In this document: positions 16,275 to 24,132 of the stretch, piece by piece
Layout of the letters: the number at the start of each line of letters is the position of its first letter
How positions within the stretch are numbered: position 1 is the first letter of the stretch
DNA from: JADKFD01 sp050250665
GTDB taxonomy: Bacteria > Pseudomonadota > Gammaproteobacteria > Xanthomonadales > SZUA-5
Reading direction: 5' to 3'
DNA length: 64,000 bases
Assembly: GCA_050250665.1 (NCBI GenBank)
Contig: JBFWOF010000011.1
Coordinates: 58,072-122,071 of the forward strand
Translations under genes and position numbers: made by a program
Notes under the pieces: model-generated
Seen by the model: only the letters and a program-made list of their open reading frames with translations
What the model was told of the DNA's origin: nothing
Database searches by the model: none

Positions 16275-17652
16275 GATCCGAACTCTGATCATCTACTGCA
16301 TTCCGCGCGGCGGCGGCTTCTTCTGCTTCGGCGCGCAGTGCTTCAGTGCCAACATCGGCAGCGTCCATCCGATCTTCCTTGATCTTGGGTGCCTGCGGCT
16401 GCCATGCCTTCAAGTGTTGCCCAACTTGGTCGTAGAACTCCGGAATCGCCTGCTCCAGATCGACAATGAAGTTCTTCCGCTGCGCAAACCGTGCGCCAAG
16501 ATCGCGCGCGAACAGGACTTCGAATGACGAAACCACTTTACCGGCTTCCTCGGCCGCTTCGGGCCGTTCGCGAAGCACGTTCAGAGGATGTTGGGTGAAC
16601 GGTCCGCGGCCTGGCCAGAACAAGCGGATAAAGATGCCGTCGGGCTTGGACTTCTGCAGTTGCTTGAGCAGCCAGGTGAGTCGGGCTTTGGTTGACTTGC
16701 GGTCCGCTGGTGCAGCGACACGCATCGAGGCGAACACCGATCGCTTGCGGAAATCGGCGCTGACATTAATTGCCGCTGCGGTGTTCGGTACCACGAATGC
16801 CGAGTGCAGGCAGTAGTCGGTTGCCAGAACCTGCGCGTCCGCCTTAATCCGGGCCAGAGGGTCGCTGACATAGGCTCTGGGTACCCGAACGCTCACGTCC
16901 TCACCCAGCTGCCGGCTCAAGATCAGGCACAAGTCGTTCGATTCCTGGTACCAGGCGCCCACAACTTCCTGCGTCTCGTCTGATTTGGCTGAAATGGACC
17001 CGCCGGCCTGTACCGCGGCGGCAATTGCGGTCCACGCGGCAGGCATCTGATCGAAGCTCTTCACGCCTGCACTCGGGTGGCTGAGAAAGCGCACCATTTC
17101 GTTCAGGATGACGCGCTGCTCTCGATCTACAACTTCCTGATTACCGAGCTGGAGCGTGGCCTGTGTCAGCAGGTACATCCAGGACCAGTGAACCACGCGC
17201 GCCTTCTTGAGAGATGCAGCGCTGAGCGCAACTGGATGGTGTGTAGGCAGAGGCGCGAACTGGTTGGAAATGGTGATCAGCGCATCGATGCCGTTCAGCT
17301 TTGCAATGTCCAGGTAGCTTTCAAGTTGCTCTGCGGTCAGGTCAGAGTTGCCCACCTTCGCTTCCACCAAGGCGGTCCAGGTGCTCGACCCTGATTTGAG
17401 GACGATAAGTCCATCCGGTCGGACAGCTTTGTCTTTGGATTTCTTGAGGACGACTTCCGTATAGGCCTCGATCTTGGTTCGCGCGCCAACCTTTATTCCA
17501 AGATCGGCCAAGAGCGATTTGCCAAACGTATCCACGGTTTCGAAGCAGGCGAGCAGGATAGAAAGTGTTCTGCCTTCCTTCGATGTGTCAGCCAGCACGG
17601 GAAACAACCGCGCGCGCTCACCCGACATCAGAACTTCTGGTTTGTCACTCAT
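16264..17652 (-). CDS. PD-(D/E)XK-nuclease-like protein, accessory, unknown role
   Basis: A 462-residue protein with AGGGGAAA 7 nt before ATG. The N-terminal ~150 residues have the layout of a PD-(D/E)XK nuclease core. Acidic residues lie at E62/E66 (IEAYTEVV), then RPDGLIV with D80, then TALVEAKVG with E97 and K99, then EQLESYLDIAKLNGIDALIT. The rest (WSWMYLLTQATLQL, FLSHPSAGVKSFDQM, FRKRSVFASMRVAAPADRKS, IFIRLFWPGRG) is a second domain I do not recognise. The C-terminus is an acidic Ala-rich tail. The family is hypothetical in my knowledge; a DNA-cleaving role, for example in defence, is inference only. It is a single gene between REP K copies, with repeats where partner genes would be expected. 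Confidence 0.7.
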   Translation of the reverse strand: MSDKPEVLMSGERARLFPVLADTSKEGRTLSILLACFETVDTFGKSLLADLGIKVGARTKIEAYTEVVLKKSKDKAVRPDGLIVLKSGSSTWTALVEAKVGNSDLTAEQLESYLDIAKLNGIDALITISNQFAPLPTHHPVALSAASLKKARVVHWSWMYLLTQATLQLGNQEVVDREQRVILNEMVRFLSHPSAGVKSFDQMPAAWTAIAAAVQAGGSISAKSDETQEVVGAWYQESNDLCLILSRQLGEDVSVRVPRAYVSDPLARIKADAQVLATDYCLHSAFVVPNTAAAINVSADFRKRSVFASMRVAAPADRKSTKARLTWLLKQLQKSKPDGIFIRLFWPGRGPFTQHPLNVLRERPEAAEEAGKVVSSFEVLFARDLGARFAQRKNFIVDLEQAIPEFYDQVGQHLKAWQPQAPKIKEDRMDAADVGTEALRAEAEEAAAARNAVDDQSSDQPA

Positions 17653-17826
17653 GAATTTCCCCTTGGCAGTGCCGATTTCGAGGTTGACTATCCCTTGGTG
17701 GAACTTGCCATTTCTTAGTCACGGATTCAATGCCTCCCGGAGTCGAGTCACTTGTCGACCGACATACGGTGACGGCGAAATCGAGGATTGCATTGCAAGC
17801 TCATGGGCGTCCAATTCTTCTAGACT

Positions 17827-17891
17827 CGGGCGTTGAGGTGCGGCGAATCTCGACAGATGCGGTTCGTACCTCACCGCATCCTACGCGGGCT
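17827..17891 (+). repeat. REP-like element K, copy 3
   Basis: A 65-bp partial copy sharing GGGCGTTGAGGTGCGGCGAA and the GATGCGGT/ACCGCATC hairpin. With copy 2 it brackets the PD-(D/E)XK gene in direct orientation. Confidence 0.85.
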
Positions 17892-18018
17892 GGCAACCTG
17901 AGCCCGCGTAGGGCGGGACCCGCCCACCGCAGGATTTGGGCCAGCGATAATATGCAACAGGCGGGTTCTGCCGACCGGACGGAAGTGCACTCACCCGTCA
18001 TTTGCTGCCCCGGCAATC

Positions 18019-18082
18019 GGTGGAATGCGCACCAACGTCCGTGCGCGTTCCACCCTACATGGGAATCCGCCTTATGCAGGTT
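18019..18082. repeat. REP-like double hairpin, family B copy 5
   Basis: GGTGGAATGCGCACCAACGT, then CCGTGCGCGTTCCACC, then GAATCCGCCTTATGCAGGTT. It lies between the PD-(D/E)XK gene and the four-gene nuclease operon. Just upstream (17900-17975) is an AACCCGCC/GGCGGGTT-like pair. Confidence 0.75.
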
Positions 18083-18126
18083 GATTTCTGGGTGTCCGAT
18101 TGCTCGCGTCAACGCATGTCTAAGCC

Positions 18127-18936
18127 TCACTTGAGAAGAAGAAACGCCAATATCGGGAAAGCCATAATAAAGAGGCATCCAGTCTCACCTCCCGTTTGTC
18201 GTCTTGGCGGCTCCACTTCCGTAACGCCTTGAACTTCGCTCGAAAAGCGAACTGTGATTTCTGTCTTCCCCACCGCGACGCTGTGAGACAAGCCTCCCGT
18301 TAGCGCTGCGGACGGGGATTTCAGGTGACCAGAAATAATGGGGAGATTGATCCTCAGAGATTCGGCTGCCAAGCCCTTTTCCATAGAGCGGAAGTGGTTC
18401 AACAGGCTTTGCTTTACCTTGGAATCACCTTGCGCCAGCCAATTGAATCGCTTCTCGAGCGATTCCGGTATCGCCCTTTCGGTCACCCGCTCCGTCAAGG
18501 CGCGCAGTACCGCCGCCTCGACTTCAGGTTGCGGCGTCAACGGATTTACATAGAGAGTCTGCTTGTGCGAAGGCTCGACGTGCCGCCAGAGACTCTCCAC
18601 CATTGACAATTTAACATCCATAGGCATTCTGTCGGGCAAAAGCGCGAATAGGCGTTCAGCGACCAAACCACTCATCTTTACGTGCCCGGCCCGCCATTGC
18701 GGGAGGGTGATTTCCGCATACTCCTTCGCGAGTGGCCCATGGGCTTCTCCATACGCGACTAACACCTCATCCAATTCTGCGCCCGTCAACGAGAAAAAAT
18801 ATTTCTTCACATCTTCATCGGTGCCTCCCAACTCCTGCGACAACGCCTTCGCTTGGCGTATATGTTCTTGAGCCCTTTCAAAACCATAATCTCGCGAATT
18901 GCGGGAGCTCGAATGGCGTTTCTTCCGTCGACGCAT
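18127..18936 (-). CDS. Unknown protein with C-terminal membrane anchor, last gene of SNase operon
   Basis: A 269-residue protein. It begins with a strongly basic segment (MRRRKKRHSSSRNSR), followed by a helical soluble domain (ALSQELGGTDEDVKKYFFSL, LVAYGEAHGPLAKEYAEITL, LVAERLFALLPDRMPMDVKL) and a beta stretch, GGLSHSVAVGKTEITVRFSS. It ends in a single hydrophobic helix CLFIMAFPILAFLLLK, a tail-anchor layout with the body in the cytoplasm. The VGKTEI strand echoes SVGRTEV in the neighbour at 19241. It starts 8 nt after the previous stop. Base composition is clearly poorer in GC than flanking genes, a sign of acquisition. No known family is recognised. Confidence 0.65.
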   Translation of the reverse strand: MRRRKKRHSSSRNSRDYGFERAQEHIRQAKALSQELGGTDEDVKKYFFSLTGAELDEVLVAYGEAHGPLAKEYAEITLPQWRAGHVKMSGLVAERLFALLPDRMPMDVKLSMVESLWRHVEPSHKQTLYVNPLTPQPEVEAAVLRALTERVTERAIPESLEKRFNWLAQGDSKVKQSLLNHFRSMEKGLAAESLRINLPIISGHLKSPSAALTGGLSHSVAVGKTEITVRFSSEVQGVTEVEPPRRQTGGETGCLFIMAFPILAFLLLK

Positions 18937-18944
18937 AGCGTGCC

Positions 18945-19244
18945 TTAGTTTCGTCTCAAAAAGCGAACAAGCCTCTCAAGGAGACCAGCGTTAGGCTTGG
19001 ACCTCATCCGAAGCATCACCTCACCCCCGGAAAATTGGTGGCGTGACTCTATTGAAAGTTGCGTGCCGTCTGGAAGCGACGCGCACTTTCGAACGAATTC
19101 ACTAGCAGTTTTCCGAACTGCCTCGAGCGTCAAATGGTCTGAGTCGGACATTTGCTGAGTAGTGAATAACCTCTGCCGGATAACCCGAGAGAGCTCCTCC
19201 GCGCTCGTCGAAGGACCTACTTCAATTGGCAGTATACGCATCAC
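18945..19244 (-). CDS. Small unknown protein in SNase operon
   Basis: A 99-residue soluble, helical protein (SAEELSRVIRQRLFTTQQMS, LTLEAVRKTASEFVRKCASL), then a short beta part (GTQLSIESRHQFSGGEVMLR) and a basic C-terminus (LVRFLRRN). Its ATG overlaps the TGA of the upstream gene (ATGA), so translation is coupled. No family is recognised. It may be a cytoplasmic partner of the tail-anchored proteins on both sides (inference). Confidence 0.65.
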   Translation of the reverse strand: MMRILPIEVGPSTSAEELSRVIRQRLFTTQQMSDSDHLTLEAVRKTASEFVRKCASLPDGTQLSIESRHQFSGGEVMLRMRSKPNAGLLERLVRFLRRN

Positions 19245-19681
19245 TTCCCCATCAGAGCGACTATTATGACAAAGGCCAATATTCCACCGAACACGTACCA
19301 GGGCGTGTAGTCCTTTTCCCCAGTTTGAGACTTGGATAGACGGCCGCTCTGAGCTTGCTGGGTATTGCCCATTATTACTTCCGTCCTGCCAACGGACGTC
19401 GTTTGAGTGTGGCTGATGGTTACGGCGTTGCCTGTCTCCGCGACTTCCCTCGTGGTTCCAGCTAGATCGTCTAGAGTCTTTCGCAGCGCGGCCGAATCTA
19501 CGTGAAGTTCCTGAGCCTTCTTGGCGATATCAAGGAGTCCTTTCGTATATTCTCCCAAGAGTACCTGGCGGTCCTTCTCCGGCATCCACGCGATATCGAT
19601 GCTCGTTCCGGGAGCGAGGTCTATTTTGCTTGGAACGAGCGCATTTCGATTCGGTTGACTTCCGCTGTTAGGGTCTGACAT
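19241..19681 (-). CDS. Unknown tail-anchored protein in SNase operon
   Basis: A 146-residue protein with a Pro/Asn-rich N-terminus and a helical stretch (VLLGEYTKGLLDIAKKAQEL, SAALRKTLDDLAGTTREVAE). A beta strand pair, AVTISHTQTTSVGRTEVIMG, precedes a charged linker and a C-terminal transmembrane helix WYVFGGILAFVIIVALMGK. It is probably in the inner membrane with the N-terminus inside. Its start lies 14 nt inside the end of the nuclease gene. The SHxxx-VG(R/K)TE(V/I) strand is shared with the product at 18127, so the two may be distant relatives or bind the same partner. No known family. Confidence 0.65.
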   Translation of the reverse strand: MSDPNSGSQPNRNALVPSKIDLAPGTSIDIAWMPEKDRQVLLGEYTKGLLDIAKKAQELHVDSAALRKTLDDLAGTTREVAETGNAVTISHTQTTSVGRTEVIMGNTQQAQSGRLSKSQTGEKDYTPWYVFGGILAFVIIVALMGK

Positions 19682-20243
19682 TTCCGCTCCTCCTTCTCAT
19701 TCGCCACTCTTTTGGCAACTGAAATTCTTTTGCCCACATTCCGAGCCCGTTATTCATTGCGAATCGCTCGTCTTCCACATAGTCGATTGCGTATTCCGTG
19801 TACGCCACCGCCCACCCTTGGCGCACCATCATACGCGAAGCATCATCATCTCCCAGCAAGCAGACTGCAACTATTCTTCCCCATCTGTCTTTGCTTCGAT
19901 GCTCGCAAGAGACGCGCTCTCCAACGATGAGAAACCGTAGATGCTCCGCGGCTGCCTCGCCGCAGTCATAGGCTGCGCCATTCCTAGTACACTGTTGCCC
20001 TTTTTCCGGGGCATCTATTCCGAAGAGACGATATCTTGTGCCATCCAGATCAATTGTATCGCCATCAATAACGCGGACCATCTGGTGGAGCGCTACTGTA
20101 ATTGGCGTCGGTGGCTTTCTATCTAAAGCGATTACAAGAGCGAGAATGGCGACGCCGGCGATGACGAAACTCGGAAACGCCAAGCGGCGCAATTTGGAGC
20201 GCCTGAGCGCTTGGTGAAAAGGGCTTTGAAATGGCGACTTCAT
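19668..20243 (-). CDS. Membrane-anchored staphylococcal nuclease-like (SNase/thermonuclease) protein
   Basis: A 191-residue protein. The start is the Met giving MKSPFQSPFHQALRRSKLRR, just before a hydrophobic helix (FPSFVIAGVAILALVIAL). The open frame runs 72 nt further but without signal. The nuclease domain is complete: VRVIDGDTIDLDGTRYRLFG, then IDAPEKGQQC, then DRWGRIVAVCLLG. These contain the residues equivalent to Arg35 (RLFG), Glu43 (APE) and Arg87 (GRIVA) of S. aureus nuclease. SNases are Ca2+-dependent and cleave DNA and RNA. With its N-terminal anchor the domain should face the periplasm. It heads the four-gene operon with overlapping or near-touching genes. Low GC suggests horizontal origin. 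Confidence 0.82.
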   Translation of the reverse strand: MKSPFQSPFHQALRRSKLRRLAFPSFVIAGVAILALVIALDRKPPTPITVALHQMVRVIDGDTIDLDGTRYRLFGIDAPEKGQQCTRNGAAYDCGEAAAEHLRFLIVGERVSCEHRSKDRWGRIVAVCLLGDDDASRMMVRQGWAVAYTEYAIDYVEDERFAMNNGLGMWAKEFQLPKEWRMRRRSGNVRP

Positions 20244-20545
20244 CCATGCATCCGCACAATTCAGGGGCCGTCGTGAGGCAATACTATTCGTTCGACCGCC
20301 GCCGACGCGTGGCAACCTCTACATTGCCGGTCTATCCGGACAACATAATACGCTCATCACACGCGTATGTACGGCGCTACCCTCTCTTCCTCGCCGACTA
20401 ATCCGGCGTCTTTCTCCTCATGACTTGGAGAGATCACAGCCTTCGAGTTACGGGAGGAATCACATCGGTGGCGCGCCGTTTCCTCAGCGTAGTTCAACGG
20501 TTCTAGTTGCACCTGAACATCGGTTGCGGGGATGCATCACCTCCC

Positions 20546-21967
20546 TCACCCCACCCCCCTAGCAATCACCGACCCCATAGCCGTCGGCTCCGGATCATTC
20601 TGGTGCTGCACCGCATTCACCGCCCAATCCACCAATTTCACCCGGTCCTTCTGGAAGATCATCACGTGCGTCGACCCGCCGAATTCGAAGTGGCCGATTT
20701 CGGTGTCGCGGTTGATGCCTACGGGGGACATGGTTTCGTCAACGATGAACTGGGGTTCGATGACGCAAGTGGAGACTTCGACCATGCCGATGCAGATCAG
20801 GGCGACGTAGCCGCAGGTGGGGTGTTTGAAGATGAAGATGGCGCGGGCGGCGACGTGGCCCAAATACGGCTGGGACTCGGTGCCTTCCCAGGTGCCCTGG
20901 TTTTCGCCCTGGCCGGGTTTCTGGGCGAAGTAGGTGCCGGGTTGGCGCCAGGAGCGGACGATGGTGCCGTCGAGCGGGGCGCGCCAGCGGTGGTAGTGGG
21001 TAGCGGAGAGGAAGCCCTGGTAGAGCTGGCCGCCTTCGAACAAACGGGCCCATTGTTCCTGGCCGGCGAAGAGATCGAGCAGGGAATAGTTGACGTCCTT
21101 GATCCAGAAATCGGATTCGAGGGCGACGTGGTTCTGGTACATCCAGGGCGTGGTTTCGCAGCCGATGTTGATGTCGAACTCGGGTGAGCCGTGGAAGGGG
21201 CGCGCGTCGGGGACGAACTGGCGGATGAAGAAGGCGTTCCAGGAGTCGTAGCCGTAACCGGGGGCCTTGGGGTCATGCACCATCTGATCCCAGACGCCGG
21301 CGGCCTTGGCCGCCTTGGAGATCCACGAGCCGGGCTTTTCGGGATCGTAGATGTCGAGCTTGTCGAGCGAGGCCGGGCTTTTGAGGAAGGTGTTCCAGGC
21401 GTTGAGCACGGTCTGAAACTGGGCGTTGAAGGTGGCATCGTGGAACAGTGCCAGGCCGGCTTCGGTGGCCATGGCCACGGCCAGCAAGCCATTCATGGGT
21501 GTGCCGACCATCACCGTGGTGTTGAAGGCGGGTGATGTGGTGATGATCTCGTTCAGCAGCTCGAAGAAGGCATCAAAGCCTTCGATCCAGAGGACGTCGC
21601 CGTCGTCCTTGATCGCTTTGCGGGTGTCCTTGTCGAGCGAGCGCACATAGGCGTTGGACTGCTCGATCATGGAGTTGACCCACATGCGATAGACCGCGTT
21701 GGCGGTGACCCAGGCCTTGAAGCTGAGCATGACCGGGGTCATGGGCCTGAGCGTGCCGGCCTTGCGTTTGGCCGCGAGGTGCTTGCGCAGCGGCTGCAGG
21801 TATTTGGCCGTGGCCCAGACCCGATTGGGTACCCAGAAGCCCATCTGCAGCGGGCCGGCATTGCTCAGGCTCAAGCGATTGTGGCTGGCGCCTTCGGTGC
21901 GGGGCGGCTTGGTGGCGCGCTTGCTGGCTTTGTCTGCGGATGCGGGTTTGGTGGGTTTCTTGGGCAT
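20546..21967 (-). CDS. Phosphatidylserine decarboxylase family protein with PF12588-type N-domain
   Basis: A 473-residue protein. Known PSDs are pyruvoyl enzymes that convert phosphatidylserine to phosphatidylethanolamine; they self-cleave at a Gly-Ser bond. Here the C-terminal part has HYHRWRAPLDGTIVRSWRQP, GYVALICIGMVEVSTC and HFEFGGSTHVMIFQ, giving the self-processing Ser at ~S432. The first ~250 residues (NAVYRMWVNSMIEQSNAYVR, NEIITTSPAFNTTVMVGTPM, YGYDSWNAFFIRQF) match the PSD-associated domain PF12588. That domain is found in secondary-metabolism-type PSD homologues, not in the housekeeping enzyme, so the substrate may not be a phospholipid. The N-terminus is Lys/Ala-rich, without a signal. 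It belongs to the minus-strand accessory region to 36 kb, separated from the next gene by repeat arrays. Confidence 0.85.
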   Translation of the reverse strand: MPKKPTKPASADKASKRATKPPRTEGASHNRLSLSNAGPLQMGFWVPNRVWATAKYLQPLRKHLAAKRKAGTLRPMTPVMLSFKAWVTANAVYRMWVNSMIEQSNAYVRSLDKDTRKAIKDDGDVLWIEGFDAFFELLNEIITTSPAFNTTVMVGTPMNGLLAVAMATEAGLALFHDATFNAQFQTVLNAWNTFLKSPASLDKLDIYDPEKPGSWISKAAKAAGVWDQMVHDPKAPGYGYDSWNAFFIRQFVPDARPFHGSPEFDINIGCETTPWMYQNHVALESDFWIKDVNYSLLDLFAGQEQWARLFEGGQLYQGFLSATHYHRWRAPLDGTIVRSWRQPGTYFAQKPGQGENQGTWEGTESQPYLGHVAARAIFIFKHPTCGYVALICIGMVEVSTCVIEPQFIVDETMSPVGINRDTEIGHFEFGGSTHVMIFQKDRVKLVDWAVNAVQHQNDPEPTAMGSVIARGVG

Positions 21968-22055
21968 GGGATGGGGAGCCTGTAGGTGGGGTGGTGGTTA
22001 GGGCGGGGTTGGTTGGCGGGAGCGGCTGGGGCGGTTCTGCCTTGCGCGGTTGTGG

Positions 22056-22235
22056 GTCCAGACTTGTCTGGACGCTTTTTGGGCGCTGGGGGGAGAGCGT
22101 CCAGAAGAGTCTGGACCTACAAGAGCGGAGGACTTTTTCGGGCGCTGGTCGGAGAGCGTCCAGACGAGTCTGGACCTGCGGGCGCGGGGGACTTTTTGCG
22201 GGCGCTGGGGGGAGAGCGTCCAGACGAGTCTGGAC
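22056..22235. repeat. Array of four GTCCAGAnnnGTCTGGAC palindromes
   Basis: Palindromes lie at 22056-22073, 22099-22116, 22158-22175 and 22218-22235. The last three sit in ~60-bp tandem units (GGCGCTGG..GGAGAGC before, ..GGACTTTTT between). Relatives are at 36664-36764 and 58328-58345. Confidence 0.85.
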
Positions 22236-22248
22236 CTACAAGAGCTCA

Positions 22249-22361
22249 AGAGCGGCCGCGCAGGCGCGCGGCCCTCCATAAAGCAGATCACGAGCGGCCG
22301 CGCGGGGGCGCGTCCCTCCAAAGAGCAGAGCAAGAGCGGCCGCGCAGGCGCGCGGCCCTCC
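22249..22361. repeat. Three tandem AGAGCGGCCGCGCAGGCGCGCGGCCCTCC-type units
   Basis: Units at about 22249-22277, 22292-22320 and 22333-22361, each with a GGCCGCGC/GCGCGGCC palindrome. A related inverted pair is at ~58353-58425. They fill the gap upstream of the decarboxylase gene. Confidence 0.8.
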
Positions 22362-22391
22362 TTCAATGCGCTGGCGCCCATCGCCTGAGCG

Positions 22392-24119
22392 CTATCCACT
22401 ACAACATCCGCACACCGACATCACGCCGAACTGGGTGGTGGTCCACTGGCCGTTCCAGGCTTCTTCCTTTGCGCTGCAGACCTGGGGGCAGACTTTCTGG
22501 GCCTGCTGGTTGCTGTAGATGGGTCCGGCAGTTACGTCTGCGCAGCTCTGTTGCTGGGCGAGCTTGGGAAGGAAGCTGAAGTTGGCGCTGAAGTGTTTGG
22601 TGGTGTGCGGCTTGGTCTTGGTGTCGATCTCGGTGTAGGCCAACTTGGCGCCCTTGTGGCAATCGACGCAGTTGCTGGCTTCCAGGCTGGACTGGATGAA
22701 GGTTTCCAGCGTGCTGTTGACCATGAAGGTGGGGACCGAACCGTTGGTGGGCTGGGTGCCATCGGGCTCGACATTGCCGCCCCAGTTGGTGCCGATCAGG
22801 TAGTAGTTGGCGAATACCGAGTCGATGGCCTTGAGCTGGGCGCGCCAGGCGGTATTGAGCTGGTCGGTGAGGTGATAGACATTCCAGCATCGGGCGACTT
22901 GGGTGCCGCACTGCTCGCCGCTGGCGGTGGTGGTCATGTACGCCTGGGCGTAGGGCTGCTGGCGTTCCCAGATGAAGGCGGTGTCGCCTTTGGCCAATAC
23001 CGGTGGGCTGTTGGTGGTGACGCTGTCGCAGGCGGTGCGGCTGAAGGAGAAATCGCCGGCATTGGGCGCCGGACACAGGCTGTTGGGAATGGTCTTGTAG
23101 CACTTGGCGTCGGTGGCATCGCAGGCGGCAGCTGCGAAGGGTGCGTTGTCCTGATGCTCGAAGCTGGCCCAGATGAATTGCGGCAGCAGATTGTGCTGCT
23201 CGGCGTTGGCCTGAATGATGTGCAACCCGACCAGGCCCAGCGTGACTTCCGCGCACAGCGGCTTGCCATCGCGCACATAGGCGCCCTGCACGTCGATCAG
23301 GCCCTTGGTGTGGAAATAGCGGGATTCGTCGGCCGGGCTGATGATGCGCCACGCGGCCTTGAGCTCCATGGCGCCGGGGGCGCCGTTGGTCTTGCTGGTG
23401 TCGCCCGGTGGGAACAGCACGCTGTTGCCGCCCTGGATGAAGGTCTGCTGCCCGGCGTAGGTGTTGAGCCCCTTGCTCTCAAGGTAGTCCTTTTCCACCG
23501 AGTTCAGGCGGCGCTCGAACAGCGTCCAGTTGCCTTTGACGTCGATCAGCGGCTGACCGGTCGCCTGGATGAATTCCTCATCGCGGGAACCCTGGCCGCC
23601 GGACTTGGCGATGATGTTGAAGCGCGGCAGATTGTTCGGATTGGGGCATTCGCCGACCGGGCCGCCGAAGACATCTTCCGGCCTGGCCCAGGTTTGCCAG
23701 ACGGTGGTGCCTGCGCCGGACAAACCGGTGCCGGGATCGCTGCCACTCTGGTTGGCCTGCCAGTTGAGGGCCACGAACATCTGCCAGGACATGTTGTCGA
23801 AGGGCGTTTGCACGTCCTCGGCGGCGCTGGTGACGAAGTTGCTGAGCCCGGCATAGCCGAAGCCGGAGTTAAGGCCGGGGTCGGGACCGATGGTGGACGG
23901 GATGGTGGCGCAGAGCGTGCTGACCGTGGGATCGGCGCAATAGACCGGCTGCGGCACGTAGGGTGCCGGGGCAGGAGCGGTGGTTTCGGCGCTCCGGGTA
24001 GGTGGTGCTGGGGTGGGTTGGCTGCAGGCGGAGAGCAGAAGAAAAGCCAAGGCGCCGAGTGCAACTCGGCGATCCCGGGGGATCAGGTGATCCCGAGGGG
24101 TTGGGATGGGATTGGTCAT
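22392..24119 (-). CDS. Lipoprotein with one c-type haem site and C-terminal MVL-like lectin motif
   Basis: A 575-residue protein with GGAG 7-8 nt before ATG. The signal peptide ends in LLLSAC, a lipobox (Cys ~33), so it is a lipidated envelope protein. A Thr/Pro/Ala linker follows. The main domain has WQMFVALNWQANQSG, WRIISPADESRYFHTKGLID and GLVGLHIIQAN. There is one CVDCH haem motif (about residues 484-488). The last ~35 residues, KVCPQVCSAKEEAWNGQWTT then GVMSVCGCC, have the W-N-G-x-W-T-T...MSVCGC pattern of the mannan-binding lectin MVL family (PF12151). A haem-binding surface protein tethered to carbohydrate is one reading (inference). It starts 13 nt after the upstream hydrolase gene, so the two form one operon. 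Confidence 0.75.
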   Translation of the reverse strand: MTNPIPTPRDHLIPRDRRVALGALAFLLLSACSQPTPAPPTRSAETTAPAPAPYVPQPVYCADPTVSTLCATIPSTIGPDPGLNSGFGYAGLSNFVTSAAEDVQTPFDNMSWQMFVALNWQANQSGSDPGTGLSGAGTTVWQTWARPEDVFGGPVGECPNPNNLPRFNIIAKSGGQGSRDEEFIQATGQPLIDVKGNWTLFERRLNSVEKDYLESKGLNTYAGQQTFIQGGNSVLFPPGDTSKTNGAPGAMELKAAWRIISPADESRYFHTKGLIDVQGAYVRDGKPLCAEVTLGLVGLHIIQANAEQHNLLPQFIWASFEHQDNAPFAAAACDATDAKCYKTIPNSLCPAPNAGDFSFSRTACDSVTTNSPPVLAKGDTAFIWERQQPYAQAYMTTTASGEQCGTQVARCWNVYHLTDQLNTAWRAQLKAIDSVFANYYLIGTNWGGNVEPDGTQPTNGSVPTFMVNSTLETFIQSSLEASNCVDCHKGAKLAYTEIDTKTKPHTTKHFSANFSFLPKLAQQQSCADVTAGPIYSNQQAQKVCPQVCSAKEEAWNGQWTTTQFGVMSVCGCCSG

Positions 24120-24132
24120 CTGGGCTCTCCGG

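Noticed and set aside
15511..17891. Integron cassette array (repeats around single genes)
   Set aside because: No attC core site of the RYYYAAC/GTTRRRY type and no integron integrase; element K is a REP hairpin.
22056..22361. CRISPR array
   Set aside because: The repeated units are palindromes with near-identical spacers and there are no cas genes; it is a REP-like tandem array.
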